Positions 7,098 to 15,210 of a DNA stretch of 26,425 nt are shown piece after piece. The DNA is taken from IMG/VR virus record IMGVR_UViG_3300022591_000060, positions 1 through 26,425 of that record; one strand, 5' to 3'. The translations under genes were made by a program, and so were the position numbers. The DNA comes from a virus. The notes below the pieces were generated by a model. It had not been told where the DNA came from. It was given only the letters and a program-made list of their open reading frames with translations, and searched no databases. Every line of letters starts with the position of its first letter. Within the stretch, counting starts at the first letter, position 1.

Positions 7098-8126
7098 ATG
7101 GCATCTTTGGCAGAAATCCGCGCTAAACTTCAAGAAGCGCAAAACAAATCAAGTGGTCAATCCACAGGCGGCGGCGACAACGCAATTTACCCACATTGGA
7201 ATATCTCAGAAAACTCAGAAGCAGTTGTTCGGTTCTTACCTGACGGTGATGCTGATAACACATTCTTTTGGATTGAGCGTGCTATGATCAAGCTAGAGTT
7301 TGCTGGCGTTAAAGGCCAGACAGACAGCAAGAAAGTAGTTGTACAAGTTCCATGTATGGAAATGTGGGGCGAAACATGCCCAATCTTAACTGAGGTTCGT
7401 CCTTGGTTTAAAGACAAGAGTTTGGAAGAGCAAGGTCGCAAGTATTGGAAGAAGCGTAGTTATTTGTTCCAAGGCTATGTAGTTGACAGCCCACTAAAAG
7501 AAGATAAAACTCCAGAGAATCCAATTCGTCGATTCATTATTGGTAGCCAAATCTTTAACATCGTTAAAGCGGCTCTAATGGATCCAGATATGGAAGATCT
7601 ACCAACTGACTACTTACGTGGTGTTGACTTTAAAATTGTCAAAACTTCAAAAGGTGGTTATGCTGATTACTCAACATCAAAATATGCTCGTCGTGAACGT
7701 GCGTTAACTGATGAAGAAAAAGGCGCAATTGAGCAGTATGGTCTGTACAACTTAAAAGACTTTTTACCTAAGAAACCAGGTGAAGTAGAACTTAAAGTTA
7801 TCAAAGAAATGTTTGAGGCGTCAGTAGACGGTGAAGCATATGACATGGAACGTTGGGGTCAGTATTTCAAACCAGCTGGAATGGGCGGTAGTGGTCAAGC
7901 TACAGGTTCTGCACCACGTGCGGCAACTCCAGCAGTAGCATCTCCAGCACCAGTGGCAGAGGAAGATGACGCACCTTTTAACTCTGCGGAATCAGCACCT
8001 GCCGTCAAAGTTGCTGAACAGGCTCAAGTGGCGAAAGAAGATGCGCCAGCGTCTAGTGGCTCTGAAGCAAGTGCCCGTGCTCAGGATATCTTAGCAATGA
8101 TTCGCAACCGTCAGAAAGCAGAATAA
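7098..8126 (+). CDS. 32: Single-stranded DNA-binding protein gp32
   Basis: 342 residues, slightly longer than T4 gp32 (301). It coats single-stranded DNA during replication, recombination and repair and interacts with the polymerase, primase-helicase and UvsX/UvsY. The basic N-terminal segment (about 1-25) corresponds to the cooperativity arm, followed by the OB-fold core (about 35-250) with the YPHWNI and EAVVRFLPDG region and basic KYWKKRSYLFQGYV. Only two cysteines (C86, C94) lie where the T4 zinc site is, so zinc binding is uncertain. The C-terminal part is an Ala/Pro linker with acidic clusters (EEDDAPF), as expected for the regulatory acidic tail. Shine-Dalgarno AAGGAG at 7083-7088. Synthesis in T4 is autoregulated through its leader; the A/T-rich leader here would allow the same. 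Confidence 0.93.
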   Translation: MASLAEIRAKLQEAQNKSSGQSTGGGDNAIYPHWNISENSEAVVRFLPDGDADNTFFWIERAMIKLEFAGVKGQTDSKKVVVQVPCMEMWGETCPILTEVRPWFKDKSLEEQGRKYWKKRSYLFQGYVVDSPLKEDKTPENPIRRFIIGSQIFNIVKAALMDPDMEDLPTDYLRGVDFKIVKTSKGGYADYSTSKYARRERALTDEEKGAIEQYGLYNLKDFLPKKPGEVELKVIKEMFEASVDGEAYDMERWGQYFKPAGMGGSGQATGSAPRAATPAVASPAPVAEEDDAPFNSAESAPAVKVAEQAQVAKEDAPASSGSEASARAQDILAMIRNRQKAE

Positions 8127-8137
8127 GGAGATAGATA

Positions 8138-9202
8138 ATGGCTAAAGCATTTGATATTTCTAAATTTCGCAAGTCAATCACTAAGTCAATTGATGGCTTA
8201 GGGGTTGGCTTTAATGACCCAACTGACTGGATTTCAACTGGCAATTACGCACTAAACTATCTTATCTCTGGGGACTTCTTTAAAGGAGTTCCTTTAGGTA
8301 AGGTAACGGTGTTTGCTGGTGAATCTGGCGCAGGTAAGTCATATATCTGTTCTGGTAACATTATTCGTAATGCGCAAGAGCAAGGCATTTATGTAGTCTT
8401 AGTTGACTCAGAAAATGCGTTAGATGAACAATGGTTAAAAGACTTAGGTGTTGATACTTCAGAAGATAAACTTCTAAAGTTGAACATGGCTATGATTGAT
8501 GACGTTGCTCGTACTATTTCAGAGTTCATGAAAGAGTATAAAACAATGGATATCACAGAGCGTCCAAAGGTTATGTTTGTAATCGATTCACTTGGTATGT
8601 TGCTTACTCCAACTGACGTAAATCAGTTCGAAGCAGGCGAAATGAAAGGTGATATGGGTCGTAAACCTAAAGCACTTACAAGTCTTGTTCGTAACTGTGT
8701 AAACATGATTGGTAGCTATAATGTTGGATTAGTTTGTACTAATCACACATACGCATCACAAGACATGTTCGATCCAGATGACAAAATCAGTGGTGGTCAA
8801 GGCTTCGTTTATGCTTCTAGTATTGTAGTTGCTATGAAGAAACTCAAACTCAAAATTGACGCAGATGGTAACAAAGTATCTGATGTATTAGGTATCCGTG
8901 CCGCTTGTAAGATTATGAAAACACGTTATGCTAAACCTTTTGAAACTGTACAAGTTGAGATTCCGTATTCAACTGGTATGGCTCCAACATCCGGTTTGGT
9001 TGACATGTTCGAGAAAATGGGTGTATTATCTAAGGTAGGCAATAAATTAGCTTATACGGATAAAGACAGTGGTGAAATCATTGCTGAGTTCCGTAAGAAC
9101 TGGACTGAAGATAAGTTGCATATCATCATGAATCAATGGGATGCTAAGGCGGCTGAAACTTTAACCACTCAACCAACCGAACCAGAGGAAGAAGAAGCAT
9201 AA
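8138..9202 (+). CDS. uvsX: UvsX RecA-like recombinase
   Basis: 354 residues (T4 UvsX 391). It forms filaments on single-stranded DNA and drives strand exchange for recombination-dependent replication and repair. Walker A is GESGAGKS (61-68), Walker B is VMFVIDS (about 145-151), with a conserved glutamate in VDSENALDEQW (about 90-99) and the DNA-loop region near GDMGRKPKAL. The C-terminus ends in an acidic run (EPEEEEA). Shine-Dalgarno AAGGAG lies just after the gp32 stop, 11 bases separate the two genes, and the stop overlaps the next ATG (TAATG), so gp32, UvsX and the following genes are one operon. Confidence 0.96.
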   Translation: MAKAFDISKFRKSITKSIDGLGVGFNDPTDWISTGNYALNYLISGDFFKGVPLGKVTVFAGESGAGKSYICSGNIIRNAQEQGIYVVLVDSENALDEQWLKDLGVDTSEDKLLKLNMAMIDDVARTISEFMKEYKTMDITERPKVMFVIDSLGMLLTPTDVNQFEAGEMKGDMGRKPKALTSLVRNCVNMIGSYNVGLVCTNHTYASQDMFDPDDKISGGQGFVYASSIVVAMKKLKLKIDADGNKVSDVLGIRAACKIMKTRYAKPFETVQVEIPYSTGMAPTSGLVDMFEKMGVLSKVGNKLAYTDKDSGEIIAEFRKNWTEDKLHIIMNQWDAKAAETLTTQPTEPEEEEA

Positions 9203-9456
9203 TGGATGAAACTCTAATCATTACAGTTTGGGATATTTTTCGTGAATATATCCCTGAGAAGAATCGTGAAATGGCGGCGAATCAATACGTTGATTTTCTA
9301 CTAGGTAACGATATCGATCCAGATACATTATCAGGATACACTGGGTATGATCCTCATCTCGACGAAGCAATTAAAACCGTAGTCGAAGAAGAAGGTGTGG
9401 AGAAGGATGATCCATACGATGAGGACAACTTAGGTTACGAGGACGAGGACTATTAA
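9202..9456 (+). CDS. Small acidic conserved protein
   Basis: 84 residues, very acidic, especially the C-terminal third (EEEGVEKDDPYDEDNLGYEDEDY-like composition). No motif that I can name. The N-terminal half is helical with hydrophobic positions (VWDIFREYIPE, NQYVDFLLG). Its ATG overlaps the UvsX stop and its stop overlaps the next ATG, so it is translationally coupled between two recombination genes. I recall similar small proteins beside uvsX in aquatic T4-like phages, so it is probably real and linked to recombination, but its role is unknown; a DNA-mimic or partner of UvsX/UvsY is speculation. Confidence 0.7.
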   Translation: MDETLIITVWDIFREYIPEKNREMAANQYVDFLLGNDIDPDTLSGYTGYDPHLDEAIKTVVEEEGVEKDDPYDEDNLGYEDEDY

Positions 9457-9911
9457 TGGCTTGGTACAGTAAAGTTAGTAGGGACTTGTCCCACCTACCT
9501 GACTGTATTGAGTATTATTATACTCAGTTAGACGAGGCTAGGAAGGAAGTTAAGGTATACGGTAATCTTGAAAGAGCTAGTGCCGCACTTCCTGGCATTG
9601 TTGAACAGCGTTTCAACCAGCTTCAAGAAATTGAAGCTGTGTTGGAATACTTAAACATAGAATTAAGACGTACTAGAAGTAAAGCATTTAAGAAGTATCT
9701 AGAGAATTATCAACGTGCTCTCAGTAGCAGAGACTGTGAGAAGTATGTTGACGGTGAGGCCGACGTAGTCGATCTAGAGAAAATTGTGAACGAGTTTGCC
9801 TTGTTACGCAATCAATGGCTAGGGATTATTAAAGGTCTTGATATAAAACAATGGCAGATGAGTAATATTATTAAATTACGAACTGCTGGAATGGAAGATG
9901 TCCATATATAA
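9456..9911 (+). CDS. uvsY: UvsY-like recombination mediator
   Basis: 151 residues, all-helical, close in size to T4 UvsY (137). UvsY loads UvsX onto gp32-covered single-stranded DNA. The layout matches the family: an N-terminal helix pair, a central basic segment with RRTRSKAFKKYLENYQRAL (about 70-90), then a YVDGEADVVDLE segment and two final helices with LRNQWLGIIKGLDIKQWQMSNI. Overall sequence similarity to T4 UvsY is low by eye, so the call rests on size, helix pattern and its place two genes after uvsX. It is coupled to its neighbours by TAATG overlaps. Alternative: an unrelated helical protein of the same operon. Confidence 0.65.
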   Translation: MAWYSKVSRDLSHLPDCIEYYYTQLDEARKEVKVYGNLERASAALPGIVEQRFNQLQEIEAVLEYLNIELRRTRSKAFKKYLENYQRALSSRDCEKYVDGEADVVDLEKIVNEFALLRNQWLGIIKGLDIKQWQMSNIIKLRTAGMEDVHI

Positions 9912-11143
9912 TGATCTATGTAGAAGACTTGATCCTACGGCTATGCGGCGCCGGGAAGTGGCTATTTGACCCTCCCCTGATGCCTGACTCTGGTTGGGAA
10001 TGGGAGTTTGTTAGTTCAGTAGCTGAACAAATTGGCGTAGGTAATGCTATGCCTGAAAAGCAAGCTATTACTGCCATTAAGATTATCAACAAATATAAAC
10101 TTGAATTAGAAAAGAAAATTGGTCAACCTATTGACCTTAGCACTCCACAATTCAAACAATCATTTAGAATTTTAAGTGAAGACAAATCAATTACTATCGG
10201 AAAGGTTAATGGTGTAGAATCTATCATTGTGCGCTTTCCGTATAACCCGGATGTAATTAGAAGTATTAACGAACACGTAAAGAATAGCGACTGGCAAAGT
10301 ATCCAGTGGAATTCTAGGCTACATCAAGTAGTGGCCAATTGGGAAGGCACTGATAAATTTTGGCGATTTTCCTTACTCGAAGAAAACATTTTATGGATTG
10401 CTAACAATCTATTACCTAACGGATATAATGCCTGCGACCGGTTTCTTGAACTAGTTAACGATGCCAAAGATATTGTCAATTCAATTAATGACTATGCTCC
10501 TATGGTTATTAAAGAAGAAGGCTATTACAAGTATAAAAATTGCGCAGATTCTATACAGCCACTTGGTACTAGTAACGTAATTAAATTTTTGTTTGACGCA
10601 AAGAATTACGGTATTACTGCTTGGAACGATAAGGTAGATGCTGACTACAAGTCAGTAGTAACATCGGCAGTAACACAGGACTTATTAAACAATACAACTC
10701 CAATTTGGATTGATTCAACTAAGCAACCAATTGACGCATTTAAAGATGTTATCAAATATGGTGGGCCTGTTTTGATTATTATTCCAGGTGGTAGCGAAAT
10801 AGATCATACAGTACTATGGCATCAAATGGCTTTAGATTTTGGTATTACAAATAAAGAAATGGCTGTATTGTTTAGAACACCTAACCAAAATGGTGGTGAA
10901 TTTAACAAATACGTCAAGGATAATGAACTAAACAACGAAATTAGTGAACGTACTAAAGTTGTATTTGTAAGCACTAAGATTCCTAAGCCGTTGGTAAAAT
11001 CAGGCATTAAATTTAATACAGTATTAAATCTAGGTTTTTACAATCAATTACATTTTAGTATGAGTGTAGTCTTGCAATCAGCCACCAATATAGTGTATTA
11101 TACTAATAAACAACCTCACGGGATTACCATTGGCAACTGCTAA
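9911..11143 (+). CDS. Helicase-like protein without ATPase motifs, beside UvsW
   Basis: 410 residues. Around 100-165 there is a pattern (VRFPYNPDVIRSINEHVKN...WN...HQVVANWEG) that resembles the HARP-type substrate-recognition domain of annealing helicases such as SMARCAL1. The C-terminal 160 residues alternate beta strands and helices (GPVLIIIPGG, KVVFVSTKIPK, FNTVLNLGFYNQ, SATNIVYYTN) like a RecA-fold lobe, but no Walker A (GxGKT) or DExH is present. It overlaps the UvsW start by 14 bases and follows the UvsY-like gene, so it belongs to the same operon. I infer a degenerate SF2-type partner that works with UvsW on branched DNA. A plain conserved hypothetical is the safe call. Confidence 0.6.
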   Translation: MIYVEDLILRLCGAGKWLFDPPLMPDSGWEWEFVSSVAEQIGVGNAMPEKQAITAIKIINKYKLELEKKIGQPIDLSTPQFKQSFRILSEDKSITIGKVNGVESIIVRFPYNPDVIRSINEHVKNSDWQSIQWNSRLHQVVANWEGTDKFWRFSLLEENILWIANNLLPNGYNACDRFLELVNDAKDIVNSINDYAPMVIKEEGYYKYKNCADSIQPLGTSNVIKFLFDAKNYGITAWNDKVDADYKSVVTSAVTQDLLNNTTPIWIDSTKQPIDAFKDVIKYGGPVLIIIPGGSEIDHTVLWHQMALDFGITNKEMAVLFRTPNQNGGEFNKYVKDNELNNEISERTKVVFVSTKIPKPLVKSGIKFNTVLNLGFYNQLHFSMSVVLQSATNIVYYTNKQPHGITIGNC

Positions 11144-12584
11144 ACTAATAATTAAAGACGAAGTTAACGTTAAGTTTGAAAATCTAGATCTAGATACAAG
11201 AAAAGAACTAGTGAAGAAATTTAAGTATTTCGACAACAAGGCAAGATATATGCCTGCGTACAAACTCGGACGTTGGGATGGTTGTACTACATTCTTTGGA
11301 CTCGGCGGTACAAGTTATGTAAGTTTGCTAGATCGTATCCTTCCAGAACTAGAACGTATTGGATACTACATCGAAGTAGAAGATGAGCGAGTTAGTCCTG
11401 TTTTAGAGTTTGCTAAAATTACTGAAGAGTATTGGGGTGACATGTGTTGGCCTGAAGGACATCGCTTTGCTGGACAACCTATTAGACTTCGAGATGACCA
11501 AGTAGGTGTTGTTAATACATTCTTAGAAAATCCGCAGAGTTTACAATCTGTAGCTACTGGTGCTGGTAAGACTATTATGACTGCTACATTAAGTAAGATT
11601 TGCGAGAAGTATGGACGAACACTAGTTATTGTTCCAAACAAAAGTCTAGTTGAACAAACTGAAGAAGATTATGTTAACGTTGGATTGGACGTCGGTGTTT
11701 ACTATGGCGATCGCAAGGACTTAGGTAAGACGCATACTATTTGTACTTGGCAGTCACTAAACATTCTTGATAAGAAAACTAAGAATGGCGAAGCTGATTT
11801 AATTACACTTGCTGAGTTCTTAGAAGGTGTTAGCTGTATTATTATTGACGAAGTACACCAAGCCAAAGCAGAAGTATTAAAGAATCTTTTAACACAGAAT
11901 TTACGTAATGCGCCAATTCGTTGGGGACTTACTGGAACTATTCCAAAAGATGATTTAGAGTTTGAAAGTATCCGTTGTAGCTTAGGCAATGTAGTAGGTA
12001 CTGTTACTGCGCACGAGTTACAGGAAAAAGGAATTCTATCAGGATGCCATGTAAACGTAGTACAAACACAAGAATGGAAAGAGTTTGCAAGCTATCAAGC
12101 AGAGTTAAAGTATCTAGTAACAGATGATACTAGAATGGAATGGATTAGCAAACTAATTAAAGGTATTGCCGACAGTGGCAACACTTTAGTACTAGTTGAT
12201 AGAATTGAAACAGGTAACTTTATTATTAATGAAATACCAGATTCAGTGTTTATCAGTGGAGCAGTAAAATCAACAAAACGTAAGGAACAATATCGCGAAG
12301 TAGCAACAAACGATGACAAGATTATTGTCGCAACATATGGCGTTGCTGCCGTGGGTATTAATATTCCTAGGATTTTTAATCTTGTACTGTTGGAGCCTGG
12401 AAAGAGTTTTGTTCGGGTAATTCAAAGTATTGGGCGAGGTGTACGTAAAGCCGAGGATAAAGATTTCGTACAGATTTGGGATTTAACAGCAAATACCAAA
12501 TACGCAAAAAGACATTTAACAGAACGCAAAAGATTCTATAAGGAAGCCAAATACCCGTTCACTATTGAAAAGGTAAAATATTAA
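11130..12584 (+). CDS. uvsW: UvsW-like SF2 DNA helicase
   Basis: 484 residues (T4 UvsW 503). UvsW is a RecG-like DNA/RNA helicase that moves branches, reverses forks and removes R-loops in the switch from origin to recombination-dependent replication. The N-terminal 110 residues form the DNA-binding domain (KFKYFDNKARYMPAYKLGRWDG). Motif I VATGAGKT (141-148), motif II DEVH (240-243), motif III GLTGT (266-270) and motif VI QSIGRGVRK are all present. The start used is TTG at 11130, inside the end of the previous gene; no ATG is available before the conserved N-terminal domain. The overlap implies coupling. Confidence 0.94.
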   Translation: MATAKLIIKDEVNVKFENLDLDTRKELVKKFKYFDNKARYMPAYKLGRWDGCTTFFGLGGTSYVSLLDRILPELERIGYYIEVEDERVSPVLEFAKITEEYWGDMCWPEGHRFAGQPIRLRDDQVGVVNTFLENPQSLQSVATGAGKTIMTATLSKICEKYGRTLVIVPNKSLVEQTEEDYVNVGLDVGVYYGDRKDLGKTHTICTWQSLNILDKKTKNGEADLITLAEFLEGVSCIIIDEVHQAKAEVLKNLLTQNLRNAPIRWGLTGTIPKDDLEFESIRCSLGNVVGTVTAHELQEKGILSGCHVNVVQTQEWKEFASYQAELKYLVTDDTRMEWISKLIKGIADSGNTLVLVDRIETGNFIINEIPDSVFISGAVKSTKRKEQYREVATNDDKIIVATYGVAAVGINIPRIFNLVLLEPGKSFVRVIQSIGRGVRKAEDKDFVQIWDLTANTKYAKRHLTERKRFYKEAKYPFTIEKVKY

Positions 12585-12585
12585 C

Positions 12586-13089
12586 ATGCAGATACTAACA
12601 TTAGACAACAAGACATTCTATTTGAATGATCTACCAGATGAAATTGATGAAGATTTTCGTTACTCGGTTTTAGATAATAGTGATCCCCATAACCCTGATT
12701 ATTTCTTCCTACCATTGATCTTTTTAGAATCATTTACAGGCCCTGCCGCAGTACTTAAAGTTGGTCCTTATGAACTAACAATGCCGTTAGACTGGTGCTG
12801 TATTGTAGGTGATCCTACAGGTCCAGAGATGGAAGTGTTACCGCTTACTAGCCTAAATGATAGAGGTTTTAAAACATTCTGTTTCAATCCAATTCAATCA
12901 TTCCGTCCAGAATTTCATGAGATTGATATCATTAATATCTATCCAGATGTTAAATGGTACTTTCCTAAAATGAAACCTGGACAATTACTAACAACTCCGT
13001 TAACTGGCGGCGATAACCCGATGTGTGCTTACTTTGTTAAAGAAGTTAGTCGCCAAAGTGAAATTGTAGATTATACAAAGTGCTGGTAA
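12586..13089 (+). CDS. Conserved hypothetical protein
   Basis: 167 residues. No signal peptide or membrane segment. It starts with a short beta-rich part (MQILTLDNKTFYLNDLP), then a conserved-looking core with many aromatic and proline residues (YFFLPLIFLESFTGPAAVLKV, PLDWCCIVGDP, FCFNPIQSFRPEFHEI, VKWYFPKMKPGQLLTTPL). I recall this layout from aquatic T4-like phages between uvsW and clamp-loader-type genes, but know no function. The gene begins one base after the UvsW stop and ends one base before the next ATG, so it is part of the replication operon. A DNA-metabolism role is suggested only by position. Confidence 0.7.
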   Translation: MQILTLDNKTFYLNDLPDEIDEDFRYSVLDNSDPHNPDYFFLPLIFLESFTGPAAVLKVGPYELTMPLDWCCIVGDPTGPEMEVLPLTSLNDRGFKTFCFNPIQSFRPEFHEIDIINIYPDVKWYFPKMKPGQLLTTPLTGGDNPMCAYFVKEVSRQSEIVDYTKCW

Positions 13090-13090
13090 T

Positions 13091-13354
13091 ATGGGTAGTC
13101 TTAAGCCTGGTGCTACTTACATATACGAAAGAGTTGGCGACACCGTGTACGCACGTGAAGCAGGTGCTCCTCCCGAATCTCGGCAAGCAGTTGGTTGGGA
13201 TTATGATCCGGCGTCTAATCCCCACTTTAATCGAATACGGCAACAAGCACTTTGGGAACAAATATTTGAAGAAGCAAAACATAATTTAGCATTGCAAAAA
13301 GCATTAGAACAATGTATAATACTATATAATCTGAGTAAAGACCATGGCACTTGA
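13091..13354 (+). CDS. Small conserved phage protein
   Basis: 87 residues starting MGSLKPGATYIYER. The pattern LKPGATYIYERVG...YAREAGA followed by a helical C-terminus (LWEQIFEEAKHNLALQKALEQCIILYNLSK) is one I associate with a small protein common in T4-like phages of water bodies. No catalytic motif. It overlaps the following gp62-like gene by 11 bases. Function unknown. Confidence 0.65.
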   Translation: MGSLKPGATYIYERVGDTVYAREAGAPPESRQAVGWDYDPASNPHFNRIRQQALWEQIFEEAKHNLALQKALEQCIILYNLSKDHGT

Positions 13355-13799
13355 TATTAAACGTGAATTAAACAGCGTAGATCGTAAAGTTTACGACTTC
13401 TACGATAATCTGTCAGATCAAGAAAAGAAAGAGTTTTCGCCGTACATTTTAATGAGATATGTTTCCAATGTACAAGGAGACAATGACATTCAAGAATGGT
13501 TTATTGAAATGACTAACGAATTAGTTAACAAACACCACTGGCTATTAAGCAAGAATCATAAGGCATTGTTGTGGAAATTGTTTGCGGCAACCGGTGCTGG
13601 TGTTACTTGTTATCATCCATATCTTAAAGCAGGTAGCAAAGAAAAAGCAGTTAAGATTGAAAAACTATTAGTAGAATTAAATCCGTCTATGAAACTTAGC
13701 GATATTAAACTATGGGCTAAAATGATGGATAAGAAAGACAAAGAAGAACTATTTGATAAAATGGGCTTTGATAAAAAGCAACGTAAGGAATACGAATGA
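13344..13799 (+). CDS. 62: Clamp-loader small subunit gp62-like
   Basis: 151 residues (T4 gp62 187). gp62 joins four gp44 subunits to load the gp45 sliding clamp. The features fit the family: a helical N-terminal part with an R-x-x-S-x-V pattern (LMRYVSNV), an N-E-L-V-N-K-H segment, a K-x-x-A-L-L-W-x-L-F helix, and a C-terminal basic helix pair (KMMDKKDKEEL...GFDKKQRKEY). T4 encodes gp44 next to gp62; no gp44 or gp45 is in this window, so support from context is partial. It begins inside the previous gene and its TGA overlaps the next ATG. Confidence 0.55.
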   Translation: MALDIKRELNSVDRKVYDFYDNLSDQEKKEFSPYILMRYVSNVQGDNDIQEWFIEMTNELVNKHHWLLSKNHKALLWKLFAATGAGVTCYHPYLKAGSKEKAVKIEKLLVELNPSMKLSDIKLWAKMMDKKDKEELFDKMGFDKKQRKEYE

Positions 13800-13972
13800 A
13801 AGTTGGATTATGGACTGTGGCTGTTCAAGAAGACGGCAAGGTATATTTAGAAGACAACGATTTTCAACACGATGTACGACTATATGTTAACGGTGATTTT
13901 GCTACACCGGAACAACATTGGGAATATGCTTCAGTACTGGCTAGAAAACTAAACGGAACATATACAGACTAA
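13796..13972 (+). CDS. Small 58-residue protein, tightly coupled
   Basis: ATG at 13796 overlaps the previous TGA (ATGA), and its TAA at 13970-13972 overlaps the next ATG (TAATG). The translation begins MKVGLWTVAVQEDGKVYLED and ends NGTYTD; it has two beta-like stretches and a C-terminal helix (QHWEYASVLARKL). The perfect fit into the gap and codon use like the neighbours make it a real gene although it is short. Function unknown. Confidence 0.75.
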   Translation: MKVGLWTVAVQEDGKVYLEDNDFQHDVRLYVNGDFATPEQHWEYASVLARKLNGTYTD

Positions 13973-14667
13973 TGTTCAAACTAGAAGAACAACCTTTCGT
14001 TTGCGTTCACTGCGGAAAGAGTTTTATGAAAGAAAAAACTCTAATGGCTCATATGTGTGAGCCAAAGCGCCGTGCTATGCAGAAGACAGAAAAGCGTGTT
14101 CAAGCAGGTTATATGGCGTGGAATCGTTGGTATGCGCTAAGTCAAAATCAACGTACTCTAAAAAGCTATGAAGACTTTTGTAAAAGTTCTTACTACAACG
14201 CCTTTGTTAAATTTGGTAGTTTTGTAACTAATGTTAACCCACTATACCCGGACAAGTTTATCGACTTTGTTATTAAGAGTGGAGTTAAGTTAGACCATTG
14301 GTGCCGTGATGAGTTATATGATACCTATCTAAAAGAAATTCTAAAGATAGAACCAGTCGAAGCCGCAGTACAACGTTCAATTACAACTATGATGGAATGG
14401 GGTGATAGTAGTGGTGCTCAATGGTTCCATTACTTTAACTATGCCAATTTTAATCGTGCGGTTAGTGATATACGTAATGGTAAAATTAGTGCGTGGATCG
14501 TGTTGAATTGTACTACTGGTAAAGCTATGCTTGAAAATATGAATGACGAGCAATTAGAATTAATTCAGACTGTTTTGGATATTCCTTTCTGGGTACATCA
14601 TTTTAAATCTAAAAAAGCTGACGTGGAATTAGTAAAAGAAATATGTAGGGAGAGCGGAATTGAATAA
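13972..14667 (+). CDS. Zinc-finger (C2HC) protein of the replication operon
   Basis: 231 residues. The N-terminus holds a zinc finger C-x2-C-x12-H-x-C with C11, C14, H27 and C29 (FVCVHCGKSFMKEKTLMAHMC). A basic segment follows (KRRAMQKTEKRV), then a helical domain rich in aromatic residues (AWNRWYALSQNQ, YYNAFVKFGSF, EWGDSSGAQWFHYFNYANFN). No catalytic motif. I recall zinc-finger proteins of this kind near clamp-loader genes of aquatic T4-like phages. A nucleic-acid-binding regulator of transcription or replication is inferred from the finger and the context. Confidence 0.65.
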   Translation: MFKLEEQPFVCVHCGKSFMKEKTLMAHMCEPKRRAMQKTEKRVQAGYMAWNRWYALSQNQRTLKSYEDFCKSSYYNAFVKFGSFVTNVNPLYPDKFIDFVIKSGVKLDHWCRDELYDTYLKEILKIEPVEAAVQRSITTMMEWGDSSGAQWFHYFNYANFNRAVSDIRNGKISAWIVLNCTTGKAMLENMNDEQLELIQTVLDIPFWVHHFKSKKADVELVKEICRESGIE

Positions 14668-14881
14668 AGAAAATTTAGTACGTGTACTCAAAGGACAGGA
14701 TAAGATACAGAGCTTTCGTTGTAGTGTACTAGACTGGCACCGCTGGACTACCTGGAGTATGATTGAACAAGATTGGGAAAAAGGTCCACTGAGTCCGAGA
14801 CTGCGATGCTATTGTGCTGATTGTGGTCGTACACGATTTGAAAACCCTTACAGCAACACACTTAGGAAGAACTCAGAATGA
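14660..14881 (+). CDS. Small Cys-containing protein, TTG start
   Basis: 73 residues from TTG at 14660, chosen because AGGGAG (14647-14652) is well placed before it. Cysteines 21, 50, 52 and 55 and H27 could form a small metal site (the RCYCADCG part looks like a half zinc ribbon). A later ATG at about 14759 would remove C21 and H27. It overlaps the previous stop by 8 bases and its TGA overlaps the next ATG. Function unknown. Confidence 0.6.
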   Translation: MNKENLVRVLKGQDKIQSFRCSVLDWHRWTTWSMIEQDWEKGPLSPRLRCYCADCGRTRFENPYSNTLRKNSE

Positions 14882-15210
14882 GCAGAGTATTACCAATGTC
14901 AGAATCTCTTATGAAATTTTGTAAAGTGTTTAATGCTGAAGTATTAGATAGTGATAGAAAATTTAAACGAGTAAAAATGCCAAGTTGGCCGGATTACGAA
15001 AACCCCGATATCAGTTATGAAGTTGAAGAACTTCCTGCGGTCGCAATTCACCTACCTCGTGAAAAACTTAAAGATTTTTTAAGTGTAGTTGACGAACAGC
15101 GATACAAAGAATTAGAAATTAGAGATCAAGTTCCGGCAGTAAAAAAAGCATATGAGCATTACAAAATGTTATTGAACATGTGCGGAGGAGATTACGATGC
15201 CAGATATTGA
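14878..15210 (+). CDS. Conserved hypothetical protein before PolIII-like gene
   Basis: 110 residues starting MSRVLPMSESLMKF. The second half is helical with the pattern AIHLPREKLKDFLSVVDEQ and RDQVPAVKKAYEHYKMLL, which I recall from small proteins of aquatic T4-like phages. It has no catalytic motif. ATGA coupling to the previous gene and a 14-base overlap with the PolIII-alpha-like gene tie it to the operon. A protein-protein partner of the next gene is possible but not shown. Confidence 0.65.
   Translation: MSRVLPMSESLMKFCKVFNAEVLDSDRKFKRVKMPSWPDYENPDISYEVEELPAVAIHLPREKLKDFLSVVDEQRYKELEIRDQVPAVKKAYEHYKMLLNMCGGDYDARY

Noticed and set aside
7039-7287. 82-codon plus frame over the start of gp32
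   Set aside because: Different frame from gp32, which has a good ribosome-binding site and clear family identity; shadow.
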